The position numbers were made by a program, and so were the translations under genes. Source: Neobacillus notoginsengisoli (lineage in GTDB: Bacteria > Bacillota > Bacilli > Bacillales > Cytobacillaceae). From it: a stretch of 64,000 nucleotides of DNA. Below are positions 54,125 through 62,759 of this stretch, one piece after another (positions within the stretch are counted from its first letter, which is position 1; every line of letters starts with the position of its first letter). The notes beneath the pieces were generated by a model. It was given only the letters and a program-made list of their open reading frames with translations. It was not told the DNA's origin and did not search any database. The DNA lies in assembly GCF_003515685.1 (NCBI RefSeq), contig NZ_QWEG01000008.1:124001-188000 (forward strand), given 5' to 3'.

Positions 54125-54505
54125 ATGGCGGAAACGACTTTTTTGAAAACAGATCATGTGCTTGTGACAAATGTAAGGATTGAGACGAAAAAGAAATTGA
54201 TTCTAGTAAACTCTGTTGCCATGGTTGCAAAAGGGACAGAGAAAATTGACCGGCCATGGGTGCTGCTCGGGCTGGCCGCGTTAAGTATGCTTGCGCTGCC
54301 GCCTTCCGAGTTAACTGGTTACCATGGCATCGGGCTTGGCGTTCTGTTCGCGATGTTTGGCGGGTTTGCGTATTTTTATAATGAATCCCACAAGCGGGAT
54401 GCGATCATTATCACGTTGAATACCGGTGAAAAGACGTACATATTCGAAGACCTTGAGCAGGTGTACAAGGCCGTTCAGGATGCGATTGTTTACAGGGCGC
54501 AATAG
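54125..54505 (+). CDS. DUF6232-like membrane protein
   Basis: 126 residues. The N-terminal part (FLKTDHVLVTNVRIETKKKLILVNSVAMV) is a small beta domain, followed by two hydrophobic helices (about 45-60 and 65-85) and a C-terminal IIITLNTGEKTYIFEDLEQVYKAVQDAI stretch that resembles a split PH-like domain. This arrangement is that of DUF6232-type proteins; function unknown. ATG at 54125 follows GGGGGAGTGGGA. Confidence 0.65.
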   Translation: MAETTFLKTDHVLVTNVRIETKKKLILVNSVAMVAKGTEKIDRPWVLLGLAALSMLALPPSELTGYHGIGLGVLFAMFGGFAYFYNESHKRDAIIITLNTGEKTYIFEDLEQVYKAVQDAIVYRAQ

Positions 54506-54543
54506 GATTTTTGACATAAGTAAGTTTCAGGAGGTTGGCGAAG

Positions 54544-54846
54544 ATGGATTGGATGCTGCTGTTCGTGATGGCGATCTGTATGCTGTTCATACATTTGAAC
54601 AAAGGGCCTTTCCGGCCAAAGGAATTTTTGAAAGAGTTGTTGACGATGAGTGTTTTTATCGTCATCTATTTACTGTTGAAAAGCTATCTGGTTGAAAAAC
54701 TCACCTTCAAGTCTCCTTTTGCAAAAATTCCCCCTGATACTCGAATGTGGGTAGGCGGAGGCGTATTTTTACTGATCACGTGTGGGTTTTCATACGTGAG
54801 TTGGAAAAAGTTTAAGCTAGGGAAAGAAGCGTCTTTGAAAAAGTAA
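54544..54846 (+). CDS. Small membrane protein, 100 residues
   Basis: Three hydrophobic segments (about 3-15, 32-48 and 70-87) separated by basic stretches, with a lysine-rich C-terminus. AGGAGG 9 bases before the ATG. Family not recognised. Lies 38 bases after the DUF6232-like gene and may share its transcript. Confidence 0.6.
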   Translation: MDWMLLFVMAICMLFIHLNKGPFRPKEFLKELLTMSVFIVIYLLLKSYLVEKLTFKSPFAKIPPDTRMWVGGGVFLLITCGFSYVSWKKFKLGKEASLKK

Positions 54847-54899
54847 AGGTAACCTGGAGTATTATAAGTTAAAGAAGTGCTATCAGCAGGTTTGCGAAG

Positions 54900-55090
54900 T
54901 GTTTTTTCGCTATAAGTTGGCCAAGAAAGATTATTGGATACCTTTCGAAGATATATTTTATTTAAAAGTAACCAAGACAGGCTCTTAGTTACCTTTCGGA
55001 GAATTTTTTTGCTGAAAAGTCACCAAGAAGGGCTATTGGTGACCTTTCAAAGTGTTTTTCTATTAAAAGGTCACCAAGACAACGCCACCC
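54900..55090. repeat. 51-bp tandem repeat array (GTCACCAAG family)
   Basis: TRACC/TCACC-AAG words at 54918, 54969, 55020 and 55071 give an exact 51-bp period. Units contain GTCACCAAG and the complement TTGGTGACC. Same word family as the second array at 780-945. Confidence 0.85.
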
Positions 55091-55140
55091 AACATCTCCG
55101 CCCGCAGCGGGACCAAAGTTAGAGGAAGGGAGCTTAATTT

Positions 55141-55422
55141 ATGAAAAGACTAACAACGCCTTCTAAAAATAAGAGTTACACAGTGGAGGAGTCAGCCATC
55201 CAGCCAGCACTTGGCGGCTACACCGGGGAAGCGATCGACAAGCTTGCAGGGTTCGAAAATTTTTATGAAGCCATCCAGTCACAGCAGCTTGAGATCGAGA
55301 AGGAATTAGAGAAACTCCGAGCCCAAGATAAATCGCGCACGGTGAGATTTAAACAGCTGCTGGCAAATAAACTTAGCAACAACAATATCTTAATTCAGCT
55401 AAAAACGTACGGGATTGAATAG
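55141..55422 (+). CDS. Hypothetical protein with C-terminal coiled coil
   Basis: 93 residues, soluble. Residues 48-75 are charged and heptad-like (QQLEIEKELEKLRAQDKSR). GAAGGGAG is about 9 bases before the ATG, and a terminator follows. I do not recognise the family. Confidence 0.6.
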   Translation: MKRLTTPSKNKSYTVEESAIQPALGGYTGEAIDKLAGFENFYEAIQSQQLEIEKELEKLRAQDKSRTVRFKQLLANKLSNNNILIQLKTYGIE

Positions 55423-55430
55423 GAGTAAAA

Positions 55431-55453
55431 TAAGCCTCCCACAGCCGGGAGGC
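55431..55453 (+). terminator. Terminator of the coiled-coil protein gene
   Basis: AGCCTCCC and GGGAGGCT pair around ACAGCC; only a short T tract follows. Confidence 0.6.
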
Positions 55454-55616
55454 TCAACTTCTGCAAAAATTCAGCTTTGACCTCAGCGCTTGACTCCTGA
55501 GACCGAGGTTCGCCTGAACTCCGGAGCGCTTCTTGTGACACTGCGCGAAAAATTTACCGCACATACTCAATCAACCTGGCATCCGCAAATGAATACCCAA
55601 GTTAAGCCAATGCAAG

Positions 55617-55949
55617 TTACTGCACATTCCCGCCATACGGAAGCTGCTCGCGGTAGCCGGAGAACTGCTGGGCTTTCTTTTGCAAAGATTGCGCTTGGGC
55701 CGGTTCGACTTTGTACCAGCCTTCCTGGAACATGACGTTGTACAAGTGGCGCTGCAAATCCTGCGTTTCCTTGTACATATTGAGCACATCATTGTATAGG
55801 CCCATGTGGCTCGCTTCGTTTAAAAACACATCATAGCCATGTGTCATATACTTCTCCGTCGCCAGCAAATCATTGATGAAATCCCGGTCGTTCATTGATG
55901 GATTTTTCTCAACCTGTGTTGCCGGGTTTGAAATCGAATTATTGTTCAT
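55617..55949 (-). CDS. Spore coat protein, CotF family (1)
   Basis: 110 residues. CotF-family wording: NDRDFINDLLATEKYMTHGYDVFLNEASH, LYNDVLNMYKETQDLQRHLYNVMFQEGWYKVEPA. Predicted to be a helical coat or germination-related protein made in the mother cell. It lies 12 bases after a second CotF-like gene; the two form a unit on the minus strand. Confidence 0.85.
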   Translation of the reverse strand: MNNNSISNPATQVEKNPSMNDRDFINDLLATEKYMTHGYDVFLNEASHMGLYNDVLNMYKETQDLQRHLYNVMFQEGWYKVEPAQAQSLQKKAQQFSGYREQLPYGGNVQ

Positions 55950-55961
55950 CGTCCGTTCCTC

Positions 55962-56243
55962 CTACTGCTGCATATACTGCTGTGCGTTTTGGTTCTCGTG
56001 GGCGCTCAAGTGGCCAAGGATTTTCTCGTAATGGAGCTGGTGCATCTGTCCGACCTTCTCGGCCTCGGCCCGCATCGCCTCGATTTGGCAATGCTGCGCA
56101 TAGAAATGCGCCTTTTTTGCCGCCATCAGATTCCACGTCAACATATCCGTCAAATACAACTCATCCTTGCCCGACAAAACATTCGGCGGCTGCTGCATAA
56201 CCCCCTGCTGGTTCTGCATACCCTGATTCTGCTGCTCTTGCAT
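55962..56243 (-). CDS. Spore coat protein, CotF family (2)
   Basis: 93 residues with a Gln/Asn-rich start (MQEQQNQGMQNQQGVMQ) followed by LSGKDELYLTDMLTWNLMAAKKAHFYAQHC, a CotF-like helical domain. The ATG at 56243 has GGAGG 7 bases upstream; a longer frame would start in unrelated sequence. Translated with the following CotF gene. Confidence 0.8.
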   Translation of the reverse strand: MQEQQNQGMQNQQGVMQQPPNVLSGKDELYLTDMLTWNLMAAKKAHFYAQHCQIEAMRAEAEKVGQMHQLHYEKILGHLSAHENQNAQQYMQQ

Positions 56244-56312
56244 ATCCAAACCTCCTGTGCAAAATATTCCTGCACAATTAACTTCCCACCAACGCGGACG
56301 GATTATGCAACG

Positions 56313-56382
56313 AAGCATGGGGACGGTTCCACTGCTTCATTCGGGTCCCGAAAGAAGCAGTGGAACCGTCCCCTGCATCATT
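56313..56382. repeat. REP-1 palindromic repeat (copy 6)
   Basis: Full copy, GGGGACGGTTCCACTGCTTC facing GAAGCAGTGGAACCGTCCCC: 20-base perfect arms. Confidence 0.88.
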
Positions 56383-56445
56383 GGAAATTTTTATTTACAT
56401 ACGATTGGAAGAAGTTGTATTGTAAAGGTGAGAGGGTAAGGGGGG

Positions 56446-56973
56446 ATGGATGTGTTATTGGATTTTGCGATGATGTACTTCAATGTGATTCTTTTTTGTA
56501 CGTTGATTGGCCTCGTCGCGTTTGTTGCCAGTATGTTTATCAAAAATAGGATTGTTTTAATTAATTCGATTGGTGTCTTGGTGATGGCGGCGGTTATTCT
56601 CGTCAGTATGACGCAATACACAACGTTTTCGAAGCTTTATTCAGACGAGCTGAATGAAAATTCTGTTGTCAAAAGTGTCACCATTAGGGCGAAAATGCCG
56701 GAAAACTCACAGACAATTACGATTGAGAATAAGGAAGACATCGAAAGGATTTTAGGGGACCTTTCAGGAATCAAACTGAAAAAAGAGAATGATATCACCT
56801 TTCATGAAAAGGGGTATCACGTCGAAATGATCGTGACGACGCAAATCAAAAAGAACCATACGAGCACAGAGCGGGTTTTGTTGGAGTTGGGTAATGATTA
56901 CCTGGATCATTATAAAATTATAAGTGAGTCAGACCATCTAAAAACGATTGAAAGCTTGGTTAAGGGGGAATAG
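56446..56973 (+). CDS. Hypothetical membrane-anchored protein
   Basis: 175 residues: two N-terminal hydrophobic helices (about 8-30 and 35-56), then a soluble domain of about 115 residues (SVTIRAKMPENSQTITIENKEDIERILGDLSGI...). The second part may be extracytoplasmic. AGGGGGG precedes the ATG. Family not recognised. Confidence 0.65.
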   Translation: MDVLLDFAMMYFNVILFCTLIGLVAFVASMFIKNRIVLINSIGVLVMAAVILVSMTQYTTFSKLYSDELNENSVVKSVTIRAKMPENSQTITIENKEDIERILGDLSGIKLKKENDITFHEKGYHVEMIVTTQIKKNHTSTERVLLELGNDYLDHYKIISESDHLKTIESLVKGE

Positions 56974-57150
56974 CGAGATATTTCTCACCGCTTTTTTTGC
57001 AAAAGTTAGCTTCAATTCAAGATTTATGAGGTGAAAGTGAGATTATTTGTAAAAAAGGAGGCTGGATTTGAACAGCTTCGAAGTCGAAAGTGAATTTTTG
57101 CAAAAAGAAATTGAATTTACCACGATTACGGACGGATGCATTTGTAGTGG

Positions 57151-57348
57151 TTAAACACTGCCCGTCCCGGCTTCCTTTATATACTGATCCAAGCATTTTT
57201 TGCAAATACAATCCTTGTACAAGCTTTCTGCTGGAACAGTCTCAAAAATTCCCTTCGGAAACTCCTCGGCTGTGCACCAGCAAGTCCCGGTTTTTTCGGA
57301 CATACAGCCATTTTTCTCCCCGCAAAGCGGACAAATTTTAGCGGACAT
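57151..57348 (-). CDS. Cysteine-rich CWC-family protein
   Basis: 65 residues with the conserved pattern CPLCGEKNGC...GTCWCTAEEFPKGIF...KDCICKKCLDQYI, as in the cysteine-rich CWC family; the cysteines are arranged as zinc ligands. Function unknown. GGAGG 8 bases before the ATG at 57348 fixes the start. Confidence 0.8.
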   Translation of the reverse strand: MSAKICPLCGEKNGCMSEKTGTCWCTAEEFPKGIFETVPAESLYKDCICKKCLDQYIKEAGTGSV

Positions 57349-57461
57349 GACAAGACCTCCTAGTAACCTTTTCTTCATTGTAACCTTCTTGGAATAGAGT
57401 TGCCCAGAAGGAAAAAATGTCCCAACAAATAAGAAAGGCACCCATCCAGGGCGCCTTCACC

Positions 57462-57596
57462 TTACTGCTTCTTAAACTGGTTATTCTGGCTGTTCACCTT
57501 ATTCTTCTGGTGCCGAATATTATGCGGCCCAGCATTCCCCTTCACACTAGCCGCACTAACCCCAGCCTCCGAAGGATCCTTCTTCAACCTCGCCAT
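57462..57596 (-). CDS. Small basic protein, 44 residues (YuzL-like)
   Basis: Short gene read from the sequence: ATG at 57596, stop at 57462, with GAGGAGGGG 8 bases upstream. Starts MARLKKDPSEAGVSAASVKG and ends QNNQFKKQ; hydrophilic, basic, Asn/Gln-rich. In size and wording it resembles YuzL-like proteins and minor small acid-soluble spore proteins of Bacillus. Assignment is from memory and tentative. Confidence 0.55.
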   Translation of the reverse strand: MARLKKDPSEAGVSAASVKGNAGPHNIRHQKNKVNSQNNQFKKQ

Positions 57597-57639
57597 AACA
57601 TCACCCCTCCTCATAACATGCCCATTTTGTAGAAAAAAA

Positions 57640-57712
57640 GTGAGGCAGGGGACGGTTCTACTGCATCATTCGGGTCCCGAAAGAAGCAGTAGAACCGTCC
57701 CGGTGCTTCATA
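57640..57712. repeat. REP-1 palindromic repeat (copy 7)
   Basis: Full copy (GGGGACGGTTCTACTGC facing GCAGTAGAACCGTCCC). Confidence 0.85.
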
Positions 57713-58117
57713 GTGGTTTTTGGAAAGAATTCATAATTAGGTTCTACGGTGAACTTTTTCTTAGGTTACTATTTAGAGAAGACTGCCATGAAGGAAACAT
57801 TTATCAGTTTACAACCAATAATCACAGAAAAGAGTGCATAGACATGTGGGCTATACCAGGCATTTTTGGCTTGATTTTTCTCCTGATAGGAATTTTTTAC
57901 CGACTCTCCGAACGGGAAAGCCCACTCCTTCAGGGGTGGGATGGGAGTGAGGCCGGGTATGGGAATTTGTTATCCATAGCTTTTCGGGACCACAAGCATC
58001 CGGAAGCCAGGATGTGGCATCATAATCTCTTATCATCAAACAGACTATTTATTGTCTCTTTGCTTCAGCTATAGTATAATTAAAGTAAGAACATACGTTT
58101 GTTTAGGGGTGTTTGAA

Positions 58118-59685
58118 ATGGCCATTCCACGCTCACCTAGCTTTGTTCTCACCCTGGAGCTTAACAGCCATCCGAGGATGTTTTCCGTTGCCGACAAAGA
58201 ATTGGAAATCCTCCGTGTCCTCTACAACACCGTCCTTGGCAACTATCTGAAGCTGGAAAACCAGATGAAGCGGCTGAAGGAATATAAAAAATGGATCCGG
58301 CAACTGAAGGGAATCAAAAGGAAACTGGCACGTGACGAGGAAAATCCCTTCCTGCAAAACGAGTTGAAATGCCTCAGGGAAAAGCTCAAGGGCTTAAGGG
58401 ATCAATATCAGCTGACCGAATATGCCTCCCACACTTGGGTAAAAAGCATCCGCAAGCATTTCGGGGACAAGGTAAACGCGGCTGTCGCCCAAAAAACCGC
58501 TTCCCGCGCCTGGCTTGCCTTCAGGAAGAAACTGTTCGGGCAGGCAAAGAAGGTCATGTTCCTCCGAAAAGGGGAAATGGCGAGTTTCGAAGGAAAAACC
58601 AACACCACAGGCTGGCGGTATCACAATCAGCATCTCGTCTATAAGGATATGTCCACCCCGTTGAAACGGAAGGGGAATGATCACTATGTATCCGAAATCC
58701 TCTCCCATCTTGAGAAGAAAACCCCATTCACCCATACCATCAAGAAAAAGGGGAAACCCAAACCATCACCGATTTTTTTCATGTCAAATATGTCCGAATT
58801 GTGAGGAAAGTCATCCGTGGGAACGTGCGTTTTTTTGCCGACCTTATCATCGCAGGCTTTCCCCCGCCAAAAGACAGGAAGCTTGGGAAAGGAGGAGTAG
58901 GGCTTGATATCGGCACGGCGACCCTCGCTGTTTCCTCTCTGAAAAAAGTGGCCCTCTTCAACCTGGCAGAAGAGGTGAAGGACCTGGCGAAAGTCATTAG
59001 ACTGGCTCAGAGAAGGATGGACCGTTCCAAACGTGCAATGACCCCCGGTAACTATCACGAGAACGGCACGGTGAAAAAAGGAAGAAAAGAGTGGCAGTTT
59101 TCAAACCGCTACCGAAAACAACGGGCAAAGCTAAGGGAACTGAACCGCAAGCAGGCCGCCATCCGGAAACTCTCACACCGGAGGCTTGCGAACACCCTGC
59201 TTCCGCTCGGGGATGCGTACTTTATTGAAACCATGTACTTCAAAGCGCTGCAAAAAAAGGCAAAGGAAACAAAGATCTCCGAAAAAACCGGTAAAGTTGC
59301 CAGGAAGAAACGGTTCGGCAAGACAATCGGCCATAGGGCGCCCTCCATGTTTGTAAGCATACTCGAAAAGAAGGCGAAGAGCCTTGGCGGGAGTTTCAAA
59401 AGAGTGAATACCCAAACCTTCAAGGCAAGCCAGTACTGCCATGTCCGGGACGACTTCACGAAAAAACCACTGTCAGAACGATGGCATGTAATAGATGCTG
59501 ATACAATGGTCCAAAGGGACCTGTATTCTGCTTTTTTGTTGATGAACGCAAATTCTTTAGGAACAAAAGCGAAGAGGGATACATGCGTGAAGATCTTTCC
59601 GCTATTCAAGAGCCTCCACGATCAGGAAATCAATACAATAAAAAAAGAGAAAAGGAAAATCCTTAATTCAGGAATCACCCTGTGA
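58118..59685 (+). pseudogene. tnpB: TnpB-family RNA-guided nuclease, frameshifted
   Basis: Two overlapping frames (58118-58804 and up to 59685) together give about 520 residues. RuvC-like residues are present in the second: GVGLDIGTATLAV (Asp, motif I), FIETMYFKALQ (Glu, motif II), VQRDLYSAFLLM (Asp, motif III). The zinc finger before motif III is reduced to one Cys (ASQYCHVRDDF), as I recall for a clade of long Firmicute TnpB-like proteins. The first frame must pass to the -1 frame near 58745-58765, where GKP can be read GETQTITDFFHVKYV after the shift. One lost base or -1 slippage would explain it. Confidence 0.8.
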
Positions 59686-59908
59686 TGAAAATCCACTCAT
59701 AAGCGGTGTGATGCCACCGGGCTTGCGAAAGCCAAAAGATACGGCCGTTAATGGCAGCAGGGGCTGCTTTGGCCGTGAAAGTCCTGAAGGAAATTGTCCC
59801 AGTATCCTGGCCCTAGATGCCGAGCGTATGAAAATGCGTACTGTGGCTGTCGGCTTGGAAGAAGGCAATGGATTCAGAACCCCACAGCTTTAAGCCGTGG
59901 GAGTATCA
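59560..59908 (+). ncRNA. Putative omega RNA (guide scaffold) of the TnpB element
   Basis: TnpB guide RNAs come from the 3' end of tnpB and the right end of the element. Here 220 bases of structured, non-coding DNA follow the stop codon, with several stems (for example CGGCCGTTAATGGCAGCAGG...GGCCG and the terminal CCCCACAGC/GCCGTGGG). The guide would begin at 59909 (GACGAAAAAACATCATGGAC). Limits are estimated from the general rule. Confidence 0.6.
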
Positions 59909-60087
59909 GACGAAAAAACATCATGGACATCTGGCTTCCGGGACGGGTGGATCCAGCGATTCACTCATCTTTGAGCTGATTTTCACAGCCTTTCTTTTCG
60001 TGCTCGACATTTTTCCATACTGGGTAACAAAAGTCCTAAGCCTTGCGATAGCCATTGGCTTCTTCATTGTCGCTTATCAACTTTTCT

Positions 60088-60140
60088 GATGAGGCAGGGG
60101 GACGGTTCCGACGCTTCATTTGGCACTCGAAAGAAGTACA
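60088..60140. repeat. REP-1 repeat (copy 8, right arm lost)
   Basis: GGGGGACGGTTCC directly behind the stop codon of the interrupted gene; the right half ends at CGAAAGAAG. Confidence 0.7.
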
Positions 60141-60301
60141 AGAAAAGAAGGTGATGCGGGGAAAGCTCAAACAGTTCTTCGCTGAGGATGCTACACTCCG
60201 ACATGGGCCCAACTCTTCTTATGGGAAACGTAGTCCAAGGGGGATATCTCCGCTTATAAAGCATAGCAAAAAACGACCCGCGTGGGATCCATTGAAAGGG
60301 T

Positions 60302-60553
60302 TCAACCATTATGTTTCGCTGCCGTTCCTTTTATCTTTTTAAAAACCCAGATAAGAACATGGGTTAAAAATGCACTTTCACAGGCACTTAGGCTGACGAC
60401 AAATAACAGCCTTCCCAAATCTTCAAATTCATAAAAACCGAATAGCGGCAGTTCCCAATTGTAAAGTATATTATTGATGCTAATCAAAACAAACATGAGA
60501 GGAAAAACACGCCAAAAGGACCAATGAGAGCATTTAGCCCAATTCAATTCCAT
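60302..60553 (-). CDS. Small membrane protein, 83 residues
   Basis: Starts MELNWAKCSHWSFWRVFPLM, with two or three hydrophobic segments and a basic C-terminus (WVFKKIKGTAAKHNG). AGAGGAGG lies about 9 bases before the ATG at 60553. Family not recognised. Confidence 0.6.
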   Translation of the reverse strand: MELNWAKCSHWSFWRVFPLMFVLISINNILYNWELPLFGFYEFEDLGRLLFVVSLSACESAFLTHVLIWVFKKIKGTAAKHNG

Positions 60554-61054
60554 ACTCCCAACCTCCTCTAATATGATTTTACCATATAAATCCATAATAT
60601 TTTAAAGCGGAAAATTTATTTTTGGCAAAAAAAATCCCGGCACGCAGGCCGGATCAATAAGAGGTGGTTAACAATATTGAAAGGGGGGTATGAAAAGTGG
60701 GGTTCTTTTCATACCTTCATCCTACCCATCGAATATGAACGCAATATGAACTTAATGTAAAAAATGTCTAAAGTTTCGGATAGTGAGGCAGGGGGACGGT
60801 TCCAGCGCTTCATTCGACTCCCGAAAGAAGCAGTAGAACCGTCCCCCTGCTTCATTGTGAAGATCCGGAACTAAGGTTGGGCGGTTGGTTTACAAAAAAA
60901 TCCGGCACGTGGCCGGATTTTTAAGGGATCTATATTGTAAAAGGGGGAGTGAGTGTGAAAGGTGGGATTCCTTTCTACACAATTATAATAAGGTGTAAAT
61001 GTTAACAATGTATGAACAAACCTTTAATATTTCTGGAAAGATTTCATGAACAGC
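60554..61054. repeat. Gap with two related hairpin cassettes and a REP-1 copy
   Basis: Cassette 1 (60627-60720) and cassette 2 (60893-60980) share the order: A7-8, CCGGCACG...GGCCGG hairpin, ATATTG, AAAGGGGG, then a second hairpin (TATGAAAA/TTTTCATA; GTGAAAGG/CCTTTCTAC). Between them is a full REP-1 (60784-60856). On the minus strand the first hairpin of cassette 2 can end transcription of the gene at 61055. No coding frame is supported. Confidence 0.7.
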
Positions 61055-61273
61055 CTATTTCCTTCTCCTTCGCGCGAATGATTGTGCGGCTGATGTTCCG
61101 AGCACCACAACAGCCATGATCGCCATAGCGATATGGGCCGCAATATCCGGTAGGAAACCAAGCCAACGAAGGAGTACGATGGCCATAGTCACATAAACCC
61201 AAATCATGATAAAAGTTTGAAATTTATTTCCCGGTTCTCTTTTTTCAAAAAATGCGTTCAGAAGTTTATTCAC
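61055..61273 (-). CDS. Small membrane protein, 72 residues
   Basis: GTG start; two hydrophobic helices (about 20-38 and 44-62) and an Arg/Lys-rich end (SFARRRRK). AGGGGGC lies 12 bases upstream, GAAGAG nearer. Family not recognised. Confidence 0.6.
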   Translation of the reverse strand: MNKLLNAFFEKREPGNKFQTFIMIWVYVTMAIVLLRWLGFLPDIAAHIAMAIMAVVVLGTSAAQSFARRRRK

Positions 61274-61386
61274 TCTTCTACCAGCCCCCTAAGCAAACCT
61301 TGTTTGGGAAAAGTATACAGGAACAGCTTCAGGTTGAAAACTAAAATCCGCAAAATTCCAAAAATGTTTCAGGAAGGAAACAATTG

Positions 61387-61575
61387 ATGTTTTGTAAAAA
61401 ATCATACATTAGATGGTTCTTCAAATTCTTAATTTTCATTCTCTGTGGTGAATCGCCGGTTTTGCGATTCATGGATGACTATCGCGGAGTAATGTTAGAT
61501 AGCATTGATGTCAATTCTAAGTACGCAATTGGGGGAAAAAGTGCACCTGAAAATTCCGCTCTAGTACTATGTTAA
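61387..61575 (+). CDS. Possible small protein, 62 residues
   Basis: AGGAAGG 9 bases before the ATG. The N-terminus (MFCKKSYIRWFFKFLIFIL) is a basic-hydrophobic stretch like a signal or membrane anchor; the rest has no recognisable feature. Low certainty. Confidence 0.35.
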   Translation: MFCKKSYIRWFFKFLIFILCGESPVLRFMDDYRGVMLDSIDVNSKYAIGGKSAPENSALVLC

Positions 61576-61597
61576 AACTTGGACAGTAGGACGATTT

Positions 61598-61705
61598 AGT
61601 GCCCGAAGAGTGATAGGTGGCTGGTCCTTCGGTCGCTAAAGGAAGGTTTAGAGCCCGAAGAGTGGTTGGTGGCCTGTCCTTCGGTCGCTAAAGGACGAAA
61701 CTGCG
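61598..61705. repeat. 52-bp direct repeat, two units
   Basis: GCCCGAAGAGTG starts at 61601 and 61653. Each unit has CCGAAG and CTTCGG as inverted words and ends GTCGCTAAAGGA. The design is that of the 51-bp arrays elsewhere. The rest of this gap holds nothing recognisable except a hairpin (AAAGGACC/GGTCCTTT) at 61815-61842, a likely end of the following minus-strand operon. Confidence 0.75.
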
Positions 61706-61862
61706 CAATAAAATCTAACAAACGGAGTTCGAAAGTGAGATATAAAGGGACCACAACTAGGGTAGCCATTTTAATATTTCTCAAATGACAGTACTTTTGT
61801 AAAAGAAAAACCACAAAGGACCTTTTTCAAAAGAGGTCCTTTGCGGCTTCGAAGTAAACAGG

Positions 61863-62759
61863 TTAGTAATCCTTCTTAATATCTTTAATGATCCATTTTC
61901 CATCAATATATTCGACTGTGACGGTCAGAGTATAATTCGGCCCATACATATCCGTATAAAGCTTTTGGACAAGCTGGTACTTCGTGTCGGCCAGTTTTTT
62001 CGTTTCGTATGGTTTATCTGTTTCAAAATGAAACGGTCCATCTTGGGCAAGGAAGTAGACTCCATCGTCGGTCTCCTCTAAGAATCGGTAAAGCAGATAG
62101 TAAAAGAACCCAGGATCGGCCATTTTTTCAAGCGGGCGGAAAAACTCTTTCTTGGTTGAAGCATTTTTTGCCTTATATTCCGGATGAGGGGTAAAGTTTT
62201 CCAATTGGAAAAGCGCGCTGATTTCATTCCTGAAAGTTACAATCAACCCCATCACATCAGGCGCTTCAGGCGTGGAATGAACAACGTCTGCCACAGGTTC
62301 CTCGATAACCGTGTCAATTCCGTCCGTTTTATCGCCGCCAGCATCGTCATTCACTGGCTGCTCGATAGTTGAGTTAGGTTGTTTGGCTTCATGTTCTGTT
62401 TCCCATGGCAAAATTGCTTCTCCATCCGGTTGTTCATCCGAACTGTTCTGCCCGTCAGGTTCTTCATCCGTTTGATCCTGCCCAACTGGCACGCCTTCCT
62501 GGTTGCCGGAATTAGCGCCCGGCCCATGCTGGTTTTCTCCTAAATTCGGGACAAGAACGAATTCGTATATCCCGGCAAAGAAAAGCATAACCAGCGCCGC
62601 ACTGATGAGGGAAGGCATGGTTTTTTTGCCAAAAGAAAACTTCCTCCTTTTACCCTGGGTGGTATTCAGGACATTTTCCTTCATCTCATTTGTAAAAGTG
62701 AGGTCAGACAATTCGCCCTTGAGCATCCTTGTCTTTGCTTCCCGTAACCGTTCCTCCAT
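61863..62759 (-). CDS. Membrane-anchored anti-sigma-factor-like protein
   Basis: 298 residues encoded behind an ECF sigma factor, with 56 bases of overlap. About 47 N-terminal residues are cytosolic (EERLREAKTRMLKGELSDLTF...), one membrane helix follows (about 48-70), then an acidic low-complexity linker rich in Glu, Asp, Gln and Pro (about 75-155) and an extracytoplasmic domain of about 140 residues (FRNEISALFQLENF... VTVEYIDGKWIIKDIKKDY). The topology is that of anti-sigma factors that hold an ECF sigma at the membrane. No known sensor domain is recognised. Confidence 0.7.
   Translation of the reverse strand: MEERLREAKTRMLKGELSDLTFTNEMKENVLNTTQGKRRKFSFGKKTMPSLISAALVMLFFAGIYEFVLVPNLGENQHGPGANSGNQEGVPVGQDQTDEEPDGQNSSDEQPDGEAILPWETEHEAKQPNSTIEQPVNDDAGGDKTDGIDTVIEEPVADVVHSTPEAPDVMGLIVTFRNEISALFQLENFTPHPEYKAKNASTKKEFFRPLEKMADPGFFYYLLYRFLEETDDGVYFLAQDGPFHFETDKPYETKKLADTKYQLVQKLYTDMYGPNYTLTVTVEYIDGKWIIKDIKKDY

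Larger units (their letters stand above)
57915..59908 (+). mobile_element. IS200/IS605-type element carrying tnpB only
   Basis: Left end begins with the hairpin CCCACTCCTTCAGGGGTGGG (57921-57940); right end closes with CCCCACAGC...GCCGTGGG hairpin and GAGTATCA (59908), the usual form of tnpB element ends. No tnpA and no terminal inverted repeats, as expected of the family. The exact left boundary may be 57915 or 57918. It interrupts a membrane-protein gene. Confidence 0.75.
57844..60089 (+). pseudogene. Small membrane-protein gene split by the TnpB element
   Basis: The first 24 codons (ATG 57844: MWAIPGIFGLIFLLIGIFYR, then LSER) lie before the element, and the rest follows it from 59909 (TKKHHGHLASGTG..., then FELIFTAFLFVLDIFPYW and a last helix ending YQLF at the stop 60087-60089). 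Joined between 57914 and 59909 the two parts stay in frame and give about 84 residues with three hydrophobic helices. A REP-1 repeat abuts the stop codon. The start is uncertain because no strong ribosome binding site is visible. Family unknown. Confidence 0.6.
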
